Source: Paenibacillus sp. Soil787 (GTDB lineage: Bacteria; Bacillota; Bacilli; Paenibacillales; NBRC-103111). From it: 64,000 bases of DNA. This document shows positions 52,705 to 60,176 of this stretch, one piece after another; within the stretch, counting starts at the first letter, position 1; each line of letters begins with the position of its first letter. The position numbers were made by a program, and so were the translations under genes. Under the pieces are notes generated by a model that saw only the letters and a list, made by a program, of their open reading frames with translations, searched no databases and was not told the DNA's origin. The stretch lies in contig NZ_LMSP01000006.1 in the NCBI RefSeq assembly GCF_001429545.1, positions 103,615 to 167,614 on the forward strand. The letters run 5' to 3'.

Positions 52705-52709
52705 CCGGA

Positions 52710-53459
52710 TCAAATCTCCTTTTTATCAAACAAATAAAATCCTGCTGTAAAAAATAATATACTACACGCCATCAAAAACATAAAGATACTGCTCATTTTG
52801 CCAACTGCCATCGAACTTCCAATCCAGAGCATATGCCAATCTGTGTAGGCTGTTGGTGAGTAAGTTGCAATTTGCGGTATGAAAAAAGCGGCTACTTTAA
52901 ACGCCAAATAAAGAAGAATGCTCACGGTCAATGCGGAGCTGCTGCTGGAGAAAAACTGCGCAAGAAACACGGCTGCAATACTGAGCACAAGCAGAGGAAC
53001 GAATGCCGAGCCATAGGCGAGAAACCACGTAATGACTGTACGACCGCCTCCGAAATGTTGGAAAAATAAAGCAGACAGGATCGAAGCCAGCAAGGCTGCG
53101 ATTAAATACAGCGCAATGTACACACCCAGTGCAATTTGCTTAGATGCGAAAACTTTAAACCGAGTGATGGGCCGAGTGAGCGTATTCTTCATCGTGCGTT
53201 CACCCATTTCACCAGCGAATACATCCGCGGCTCCCATGAACACGAACAAAGGCAAGAATATACTTGTAAACAATCCGAGCATGACAATAGGGAAATCACC
53301 CGATGCTATGGCACCGATGCCGATGCCGCTTTGAAAGCGCGCAAGCAATAAGCCTGCAATGACCGGAAGAAGCAGCGTAACAACTAAGAAGAAAATGGTT
53401 TTCTTCTTCGATGCGAGTTTGATCGTTTCGTTCCAAACGTTGGCGGTTAAGCTATGCAT
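52710..53459 (-). CDS. ABC-2 family transporter permease
   Basis: A 249-residue permease with six helices. The MGERTMKNTLTRPITRFKVF coupling segment is about 82-101. The partner ATPase gene upstream overlaps by 8 bp. It exports an unknown compound. The coupling to a two-component system and a secreted protein gene suggests a stress or antimicrobial-peptide response module, an inference from context only. Confidence 0.88.
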   Translation of the reverse strand: MHSLTANVWNETIKLASKKKTIFFLVVTLLLPVIAGLLLARFQSGIGIGAIASGDFPIVMLGLFTSIFLPLFVFMGAADVFAGEMGERTMKNTLTRPITRFKVFASKQIALGVYIALYLIAALLASILSALFFQHFGGGRTVITWFLAYGSAFVPLLVLSIAAVFLAQFFSSSSSALTVSILLYLAFKVAAFFIPQIATYSPTAYTDWHMLWIGSSMAVGKMSSIFMFLMACSILFFTAGFYLFDKKEI

Positions 53460-54189
53460 GGGCCGTGAGCCTCCTGACTTCCTTGATTTCGCGCAGGTAT
53501 GCTTCTTCCAGCGTCGCGCTGTCTTTGGCTAATTCAGAGATGAGTCCCTCACGAACAAGCCGTCCTTGATGAATGATGCCCATACGATTGCACATCAGTT
53601 CCATTTCATGAATGAGATGGCTGGAGATGAGGAAGGTAATTCGCTCTTCACGCGCTAAGTACATAATGATTTCCCGAATATGAACCATCCCTTCAATATC
53701 GAGCCCATTGGTCGGTTCATCGAGAATAAGCAGTTCAGGCTTCGACAGCATCGCTGCCGCCAGTCCGAGCCGCTGCTTCATGCCCAGTGAGTAGCCCGCA
53801 ACCTTTTCGTGCTGAAAAGGGGTGAGTCCGACGATCTCCAGCACTTCGTCCACTCGCTGCTTGCCGATCCCAGGATAAAAGCGCGCCGCCAGCTCCAGAT
53901 TCCGCTTGCCGCTCATATAGGTGTAAGCTTCCGCTGTTTCAATCAGCACGCCAACCTTGGCCATTGCCTGCTCATATTGCGTAGACACATCATGACCGAA
54001 CAGCTTTACTTCGCCTTGCTGCGCTTTTGTTAAACCAGTCATGATCTTCATGACCGATGTTTTACCGGCGCCATTGGGTCCGAAGAAGCCATAGATATCG
54101 CCTTGCTGCACCGTCATATTCACTTGATGGATGCCGCGCGAATTTTTGTAAATTTTCGTGAGATTCTTAATTTCTACTACCGGTTTCAT
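53452..54189 (-). CDS. ABC transporter ATP-binding protein
   Basis: A 245-residue exporter ATPase: Walker A GPNGAGKTSV (about 36-45), signature YSLGMKQRLGLAAAM, Walker B LLILDEPTNGLDI, switch His in ISSHLIHEM. ATG 54189 follows AAAGGCGG; the longer frame to 54225 lacks a site. It is first of the overlapping set ATPase-permease-kinase-regulator, 66 bp after the secreted-protein gene. Confidence 0.9.
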   Translation of the reverse strand: MKPVVEIKNLTKIYKNSRGIHQVNMTVQQGDIYGFFGPNGAGKTSVMKIMTGLTKAQQGEVKLFGHDVSTQYEQAMAKVGVLIETAEAYTYMSGKRNLELAARFYPGIGKQRVDEVLEIVGLTPFQHEKVAGYSLGMKQRLGLAAAMLSKPELLILDEPTNGLDIEGMVHIREIIMYLAREERITFLISSHLIHEMELMCNRMGIIHQGRLVREGLISELAKDSATLEEAYLREIKEVRRLTAHA

Positions 54190-54255
54190 GAACGGGCCGC
54201 CTTTCAGAATGAATGAGGAGGTCAACGATCGTTGAATCCTCCTCTAGTCTTTCTA

Positions 54256-55188
54256 TTAATGTTTCTCTCCCCAGTTTTTGTGGGAATTCTCGTCAAACTT
54301 CACATTTTCCACTTGTTTTCCGGTCAAATCAATCGTATCCGGCGTTGTCGAGTTCAGACTAGATAGTGTCATATCCACGCTCAAGACCACATCATGCGCT
54401 GCACCTTGAGCATCTTTACCGGAAATATGAATTTGTGCCGTTTGATTCGTAATGTGGTTATCCGCGTCCACGCTAGCGTTCATTTCAACCTCATCCATTT
54501 TGATGTCCGTTACAAGCTGAGGCAGGCTGTTCTTGAGTGTTGTTACATCTACACCAAGGGTATCCGCTTTAGCCGGAATTGGACGGTGACTGTTCTCTAC
54601 AGTGCCGTGTTTAATTACCAGCGAGCCAATCGTGTTCACAACAGGTGAAATCTGACTTCCGGATAGTTTGAAGTGAATGTCCTTCACGTTACCAGGTGCT
54701 TCACTCATGGTTACATAGTTCTTAAGGTTTCCAACCAATGCATCGACCACATTCTCCACTTCGCTAATCACTTGCGGGTCAGGTGTATGGCCTACTTGGT
54801 CATGTCCTTTGAACTTGCCCGGCATGCCTTCACCTTCCAGCACTTTATACACCTCGGAATCCTCGGTTTTTACAATCTGCTTCCCATCTTGGCTGTAGAA
54901 GTGAATGGTTTGCTCATCCGTCCCGCTATTCACTGTGACTACTGCGCTGCCCGCGTGATCGACGCCAGTGCTCTTGATCGTTGATTTCACATTGAGTAAT
55001 GAAGCTCCATTGTCTTGTAGAGATACGTTCACCTGGCGAGTCACATTCTCCACTGCCGCTGTTTTCTTGAATGCCGATTTGAATGTTTCATACCCGGGAG
55101 CGTCTCCCACACCTGCATATACTGAGGTCACTAGCATCATGCTGCCCACCGCAACGCCTAATCCCAACATTGCTAACTTCTTATTCAT
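54256..55188 (-). CDS. Secreted protein of unknown function preceding the ABC/two-component genes
   Basis: A 310-residue exported protein. The signal peptide is about 1-25 (MNKKLAMLGLGVAVGSMMLV, cleavage likely after VYA). The mature part is rich in short beta-like segments with Asp/Asn/Thr, and there are no cysteines. I do not recognise the family. A TKTTA-like distribution of HxS/TxN segments hints at a YdeI- or sortase-independent surface protein, but that is weak. Its position 66 bp upstream of the exporter operon and same strand suggests it is co-regulated, perhaps as substrate or sensor partner. Confidence 0.75.
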   Translation of the reverse strand: MNKKLAMLGLGVAVGSMMLVTSVYAGVGDAPGYETFKSAFKKTAAVENVTRQVNVSLQDNGASLLNVKSTIKSTGVDHAGSAVVTVNSGTDEQTIHFYSQDGKQIVKTEDSEVYKVLEGEGMPGKFKGHDQVGHTPDPQVISEVENVVDALVGNLKNYVTMSEAPGNVKDIHFKLSGSQISPVVNTIGSLVIKHGTVENSHRPIPAKADTLGVDVTTLKNSLPQLVTDIKMDEVEMNASVDADNHITNQTAQIHISGKDAQGAAHDVVLSVDMTLSSLNSTTPDTIDLTGKQVENVKFDENSHKNWGEKH

Positions 55189-55329
55189 ATCTTATTTCCT
55201 CCGCGTATTCATACGCTTTATCTAATTTGGATGCATTCTTCGCTTCCATGTATTCATCTTATCCCCTCTGCATTAACTGCCTCTAAATCACCTATAAACC
55301 TTGCCTAAAACAATTCTTAAATTTTTATT

Positions 55330-55377
55330 AAAAAAAGCCTCCAAAACCGCAAAATCTACGGATGAAGGCTTCTTTTT
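55330..55377 (-). terminator. Terminator of ger operon 2
   Basis: AAGCCTTCATCCGTAG and the complementary arm ending TTTTGGAGGCTT form an imperfect stem, followed by TTTTTTAA on the minus strand. It lies just after the C-subunit stop. Confidence 0.7.
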
Positions 55378-55389
55378 ATGGGTCAATGA

Positions 55390-56553
55390 CTAATACTGCT
55401 GCTCTTTTTCTCTCATCTTAAGCATCCCGGAATGGGTTAGGTGGATATCTACTTTTATATCCCCTAATTGATAATCCTCGAGCGGTTTCTCTCCGTTAGT
55501 TGTAAGCTTAGACCACTCCGGAAAAGCTTGCTTATATAACACATGCTCGAGCTGATAGATATCCGTATCATGGCTCTTCCCCACCTTGCAGGTTTGCTCG
55601 ATCTCCTCAGCGATTTGTTTGACGATCTGTTTTTGCAGCGTATCTTCATCAATGTTCTCTAACAATTCGGCAACGACTGCCTTGGCTTCGATATGAATAT
55701 CGAATAAGGGTTGATCACCTTTCATTCGAGGGGTAATGCGGGCCTTAGGCTTCTGTATAGTAACAGATAGTTTAGCCTTCCCGTTTATATAAACGACCAG
55801 AGGTGTACGGGCAGTGGTCTTCTCTAACCAACGCGCACCTTTGAACTCCTCCTCTGACAGCCATTCCACATGATTTTGTTTAGCAATCGCATAGACACCG
55901 CTTACTTCTAATTTAGGATCTGGTTTCTCATTTTTCACCCACACATCCTTACGAATAGCTAAAGTGGGCATCATCACCGTGTTCCCAGGTTCTCTAGTTA
56001 GAGCAGAAAACCTGTACAATTTGAGCGGACGAATATAAGCTCGTTGATGGTAACTTTCTTCAGGTTGCAGAAGAATAGAGGCCAAAGGAGAGACATTGAA
56101 AAAAGGAATGACCGAAAAAATCGTCTCTATCGGCTCATCGGTACTATAAACCCATGGGGTAAACCTTGTTTCCCCATAGCGTACTGAACTGTCCGTAAAA
56201 TTACCTACACCTTGCTTTAGAGCCTCTCTTGTAAAAACATAAGCACCCACATGCCCCCAAAAGGCTCGCTGCTGTATGGTTCTGTACAAACGGGCGAAAG
56301 CCGCATTAGCCGTGTCTCCCTCCTCTTGTCCAACCCAAATCATAGGTGGTGATCCTGATTTACCACCCTCCTGTTTAGCCACGGTAGAGAAGTCTAACAT
56401 TTGACAATACACAATATAGCGCCCTTTTTGATAATCAAAGCCCATCGCTGTAATATAATTCGTATCTTGGATTGTCTTCATATCCCAACAGCCTGATTGA
56501 CTAACCAGAAGCAGTATTCCGATGGCTAGTCGTCCTAAACCTTTCGTTATCAT
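55390..56553 (-). CDS. Spore germinant receptor subunit C, lipoprotein (operon 2)
   Basis: A 387-residue GerC-family lipoprotein of the spore membrane: signal peptide with lipobox SQSGC (C22) followed by WDMKTIQDTNYITAMGFDYQ. The second half has KQIVKQIAEEIEQTCKVG near 315. There is no Gly-rich insert, unlike the subunit in operon 1. ATG 56553 overlaps the A-subunit stop by 4 bp (ATGA). It is last in the order B-A-C. Confidence 0.92.
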   Translation of the reverse strand: MITKGLGRLAIGILLLVSQSGCWDMKTIQDTNYITAMGFDYQKGRYIVYCQMLDFSTVAKQEGGKSGSPPMIWVGQEEGDTANAAFARLYRTIQQRAFWGHVGAYVFTREALKQGVGNFTDSSVRYGETRFTPWVYSTDEPIETIFSVIPFFNVSPLASILLQPEESYHQRAYIRPLKLYRFSALTREPGNTVMMPTLAIRKDVWVKNEKPDPKLEVSGVYAIAKQNHVEWLSEEEFKGARWLEKTTARTPLVVYINGKAKLSVTIQKPKARITPRMKGDQPLFDIHIEAKAVVAELLENIDEDTLQKQIVKQIAEEIEQTCKVGKSHDTDIYQLEHVLYKQAFPEWSKLTTNGEKPLEDYQLGDIKVDIHLTHSGMLKMREKEQQY

Positions 56554-58001
56554 GAGGATTCCTCGCCTTGGCGTGTGTCATCCTTCGTATTCAATGCCTT
56601 CGGTCTTCGCTTTATTTTGCTCCACGGCTTGGCCAGTAAGGAAGGAATGATATCTCTGAACTGAGGCGGCGACATGGGAGATAAGTAAGGAACACCGAAT
56701 GATTCTAATGTAGATAAATATAAAATGAGCCCCATGAGGGATACCATAAAACCGTAAATTCCGAAAATCGTGGAAACCATCAAAATCATGATCCGCAGCA
56801 CCGTAATCGTTCCCGCAAGTGATTGATTCACTAAGGTGTACATCGATATCGTGGAAATGGAGGTTACTACTAATGTTGTAGGACTCGTGATTCCCGCGCG
56901 TATCGCGGCATCCCCAACAATTAGCCCACCGACAACAGTAACGGTTTGTCCTACCACCTTAGGCAGCCGTGCTCCCGCTTCACGGAACAATTCGAACAGC
57001 AGCAGCATGATGATAAAATCCATCGGTCCTGATAAGGGTAATCCCAGTCTGGAAGTTGAGATGGTGGCTACTAAAGGATACGGGATTTGATCCAGATTAA
57101 AAGCAGAAAGTGAAATCCAAAAACCAGGCAATAAGGCTGAAACGACCAACCCGCCCAAACGTAAGATACGTTCGAATGCTACATAATAGTAGGGGGTGTG
57201 CACATCTTCGGGAGATTTTAATATATACATCAGATTCGCTGGCGCAATAAGAACCATAGGGGAACCATCGACCATGATCGCGAATCTTCCTCGCAGCAGG
57301 CTGTCCGCAACAAAATCGGGTCTTCCCGCATAATTCAAAAGGGGAAATAACGGATACTTGCTTCCACATAAAACTTCCTCTAATTGAGAGCTGCTAATCA
57401 GGGCATCAACGTTAATAGCTTGAAGCCGCTGCTTTGCTTCCTGGAGTACATTAGCATTTATTACATCGTCTATATAGAGAAGAGCAACAGAGGTGTTGCT
57501 TCTCGTCCCGATTTGCATTTTTTCACAGCAAAGACTGCGCGTCAGCAAGCGTTTACGAACCAGCGCGATATTCATAATGACGCTTTCTGTGAACGCATCT
57601 CTTGGACCTTTGATGGATGTCTCCGTACTTGATTCCTCTGGTGATCGGTTGGGCGGCGCAGCAATATCCAGTGCATACAGTAATTGCGTCTCTTCAAAAA
57701 ACAAGATAAGCGATCCAGCATACAAAGAAATCGTCATCGACTCTAAGGCATCCGTACCCGTAATTTCATGCAATTGAAGCATCGTATTCACATCTAGCTT
57801 AGAGGCGTTAACATCAACTTGATTTTTGAATAGACCTTCAAGTTTAGGCAGTACAAGATTCTCGATATGATCCATATTGATCATACCTTCACAGTACATG
57901 AGCAGCACTCGCCCCTTCGGATGAGCTTCCGATAATCGGTAAGATTTCACGATGACATCATCTGACAATGCAAACCAATCTCGTAAATCTTGCTCATTCA
58001 T
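56550..58001 (-). CDS. Spore germinant receptor subunit A (operon 2)
   Basis: A 483-residue GerA-family membrane protein: soluble N-terminal domain to about 250 (RGPRDAFTESVIMNIALVRK, GRPDFVADSLLRGRFAIMVD), about five helices between 270 and 440, and a short basic tail. It is shorter than the operon 1 subunit by about 75 residues, mostly at both ends. ATG 58001 overlaps the B-subunit stop (the last A of TAATG). The germinant is unknown. Confidence 0.93.
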   Translation of the reverse strand: MNEQDLRDWFALSDDVIVKSYRLSEAHPKGRVLLMYCEGMINMDHIENLVLPKLEGLFKNQVDVNASKLDVNTMLQLHEITGTDALESMTISLYAGSLILFFEETQLLYALDIAAPPNRSPEESSTETSIKGPRDAFTESVIMNIALVRKRLLTRSLCCEKMQIGTRSNTSVALLYIDDVINANVLQEAKQRLQAINVDALISSSQLEEVLCGSKYPLFPLLNYAGRPDFVADSLLRGRFAIMVDGSPMVLIAPANLMYILKSPEDVHTPYYYVAFERILRLGGLVVSALLPGFWISLSAFNLDQIPYPLVATISTSRLGLPLSGPMDFIIMLLLFELFREAGARLPKVVGQTVTVVGGLIVGDAAIRAGITSPTTLVVTSISTISMYTLVNQSLAGTITVLRIMILMVSTIFGIYGFMVSLMGLILYLSTLESFGVPYLSPMSPPQFRDIIPSLLAKPWSKIKRRPKALNTKDDTRQGEESS

Positions 58002-59092
58002 TAGGCATTCTTCTCCTTTCGTTTCCCCGGCAGGATAGACATCACAAGTAAGACTAGCAGCAAGCCTAAGCCTATTCCAAACATAATGGGATAATATCTA
58101 TTTTGAAGCATATGCACCATCTGGTTGTCTGTAATTGGGTACATGCTCACCACTAGGAACAACAAGCTAATCCCTAGCAGAGTTAGGGTCCGTGTGCGCT
58201 TCTTTTGGATACCAATCACATCCACGCTAAGAAACATGAGCATCGACGTCCGGACACAAGCCCCTGATATCCATTGAAAAATAGATAAGAAATCCAAATG
58301 GGAAATATATTTCCCCAAAGTAACCATACGCCATTGTTCAAAAGCTGGATATCTTAAATCAGCGGCTTCAAAGGGGCCAAATATGGCAATGCAGCCCGTT
58401 AACGGTCCGATGGTAAGTCCGATCACACATGCCGCAAGAATTAATAAAGCCGACAGACGGATGCGCGTATCGACATGATGCTGGAGGAATACGATAGCTA
58501 GCAGCTCGAAGGAGGCGCCGCAAGTAAGCATGATGGATGTAAGTGTAGGTCCATAACCATGTGTAAATAAAGGTATAAGCAAACTGTAGTCTTTATACTG
58601 GAAATTAGTTCCCATTACAAAATACCCAAGAAGAACGACAGCCGGCAGTAGAATACCTGCGGTGATCGCAATCGCTCGCAACCCTGATCTCGCTGCGAAG
58701 AAGCAAAAGACTATAAACAGAAGACTGATCATGAAAGGCGGTGTCCGAGGTAAATAGGTCACATGTGTCCATGTCACCATATCTTTTATAGTTATAATGG
58801 CATTTACAAAACAAATAGCAATGAGACCTAGTTTGAATGGAAAAACAGTCACTTTCCCGAATTTCCGTTTGATCCACTCCATCATATACTGCTGTTTCGT
58901 ACGTTTAACAACGATATACAGCAGACATACCCATATAAGCAAAGGAATCAGGGAGACCGCTGCGCCGAACCAGGAATCACGCTTACCGAAATGCAGCAAT
59001 ACCGGAATTAATAAGACATGGTTCGTAATGCCAATGGAGAGGATTAAGATAAAATATAATTGAAGCGCGGTAATTTTTTTGGTTCCAGACAT
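58001..59092 (-). CDS. Spore germinant receptor subunit B (operon 2)
   Basis: A 363-residue GerB-type permease-like subunit with ten predicted helices and the usual length, in contrast to the extended subunit in operon 1. The N-terminus begins MSGTKKITALQLYFILILSI. GGGAG lies before ATG 59092. It is the first gene of operon 2. A sigma-G-like promoter is 46 bp upstream (59138-59166). Confidence 0.92.
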   Translation of the reverse strand: MSGTKKITALQLYFILILSIGITNHVLLIPVLLHFGKRDSWFGAAVSLIPLLIWVCLLYIVVKRTKQQYMMEWIKRKFGKVTVFPFKLGLIAICFVNAIITIKDMVTWTHVTYLPRTPPFMISLLFIVFCFFAARSGLRAIAITAGILLPAVVLLGYFVMGTNFQYKDYSLLIPLFTHGYGPTLTSIMLTCGASFELLAIVFLQHHVDTRIRLSALLILAACVIGLTIGPLTGCIAIFGPFEAADLRYPAFEQWRMVTLGKYISHLDFLSIFQWISGACVRTSMLMFLSVDVIGIQKKRTRTLTLLGISLLFLVVSMYPITDNQMVHMLQNRYYPIMFGIGLGLLLVLLVMSILPGKRKEKNA

Positions 59093-59137
59093 AAGCTATT
59101 CTCCCGCATTGGTAGTAGGTGGAAACATTTTATAGGT

Positions 59138-59166
59138 TAAGATTTCCTATTCATGTGGATTTATGC
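59138..59166 (-). promoter_or_regulatory. Candidate sigma-G promoter of ger operon 2
   Basis: On the minus strand GCATA (-35) is followed after exactly 17 bp by AATCTTA (-10). This matches the forespore sigma-G pattern (GHATR / CATnHTA) except at one position. It lies 46 bp before the first gene. Forespore expression is what the receptor family needs. Confidence 0.45.
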
Positions 59167-59297
59167 GGTGCGACAAATTGGATTTAGACGCATAGCGAAA
59201 TTAGGTATTCCATCGATTGCAAAAAAAGAAGAGAGGGTGTAAATTTAATGCATAATTACATAGTATGGGAGCTTGATGAAGGGGTGAGGTAAAAGGA

Positions 59298-59945
59298 ATG
59301 TTTACAGAAGAAGAAAAGGAAGGCTTGTATAAGAGCATTTATACCAGAAGAGATGTACGAACATTTTTATCAGATCCTATCCCGGAAGAAACGATAATGA
59401 AATTGCTAAATGCAGCGCATCATGGTCCTTCCGTGGGATTCATGCAGCCTTGGAATTTTATATTAATTTCTACGGATAAAATAAAAGAGCGTTTGGCTTG
59501 GGCGGCAGATAAAGAGAGACGTGCTTTGGCCATTCATTACGAAGATACACGCCAAGACGAGTTTCTAAATCTCAAAATCGAGGGCATCAAGCAGGCCCCT
59601 ATTACGATTTGTGTTACTTGTGACCCAACACGCGGCGGTTCTCATGTGCTAGGAAGAAATTCTATACCAGAAACCGATATCATGTCTGTTGCCTGTGCAA
59701 TTCAAAACATGTGGTTAGCGGCATGCGCAGAGGGATTAGCCATGGGCTGGGTAAGCTTCTATAAGAAAAATGATGTGCGAGATATCCTGGGGATACCTCC
59801 TCATATTGATCCGGCAGCTTTGCTATCTATCGGATTTACAGAAAATTATCCAGAGAAGCCCATTTTGGAGACAGCCAATTGGGAAAAACGCAGGAGCCTG
59901 ACTAATCTGATTTTCAGCGAGACTTGGGGACAGGTAAAAAGTTGA
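59298..59945 (+). CDS. bluB: 5,6-dimethylbenzimidazole synthase
   Basis: A 215-residue BluB-type FMN enzyme that converts FMNH2 and oxygen to 5,6-dimethylbenzimidazole, the lower ligand of cobalamin. Diagnostic blocks: TRRDVRTFLSDPI, HHGPSVGFMQPWNFI (about 41-55), the CDPTRGGSHVLGRNSIPETD lid and SVACAIQNMWLAACAEGLAM. No other cobalamin gene is adjacent, so it is an orphan here. ATG 59298 follows GGGGTGAGG. Confidence 0.9.
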   Translation: MFTEEEKEGLYKSIYTRRDVRTFLSDPIPEETIMKLLNAAHHGPSVGFMQPWNFILISTDKIKERLAWAADKERRALAIHYEDTRQDEFLNLKIEGIKQAPITICVTCDPTRGGSHVLGRNSIPETDIMSVACAIQNMWLAACAEGLAMGWVSFYKKNDVRDILGIPPHIDPAALLSIGFTENYPEKPILETANWEKRRSLTNLIFSETWGQVKS

Positions 59946-59953
59946 CAACAAGA

Positions 59954-59985
59954 AAGCCGCCCTCCTATTTATCGGAGGGCGGCTT
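59954..59985. terminator. Bidirectional terminator between bluB and the YjcZ-like gene
   Basis: AAGCCGCCCTCC pairs perfectly with GGAGGGCGGCTT around an 8-nt loop. TTTCTTG follows on the minus strand, so it best serves the small gene at 60005-60085. Confidence 0.85.
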
Positions 59986-60004
59986 CGTGCATCCTATTTA
60001 TAGA

Positions 60005-60085
60005 TTAGAATGTTGCAAGAATGATGACCAACAGAATGTACAGTACCAATACAACAGCTGTGTTAGAATATCCAACGCCTGACAT
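60005..60085 (-). CDS. YjcZ-family sporulation protein (26 residues)
   Basis: A 26-residue protein (MSGVGYSNTAVVLVLYILLV, then IILATF) with a single hydrophobic helix and the N-terminal MSGVGY that marks the YjcZ-type small spore membrane proteins. GGGAGGAAT precedes the ATG and a strong terminator follows, so this is a real gene although very short. Sporulation expression is supported by a sigma-K-like promoter 52 bp upstream. Its partner or function is unknown. Confidence 0.85.
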   Translation of the reverse strand: MSGVGYSNTAVVLVLYILLVIILATF

Positions 60086-60136
60086 GGTTATTCCTCCCTT
60101 CTGCCCGCTAACCCTTTTCTTTGTTGTTGCTCGACA

Positions 60137-60165
60137 TATCTTATGTCGGGCGGGGCAGATGTGTA
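60137..60165 (-). promoter_or_regulatory. Candidate sigma-K/E promoter of the YjcZ-like gene
   Basis: On the minus strand CATAAGATA matches the -10 pattern CATAnnnTA, with AC about 17 bp upstream as the -35. The -10 lies within a perfect palindrome (CGACATATCTTATGTCG, 60133-60149). Confidence 0.5.
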
Positions 60166-60176
60166 TGGACGAATAA

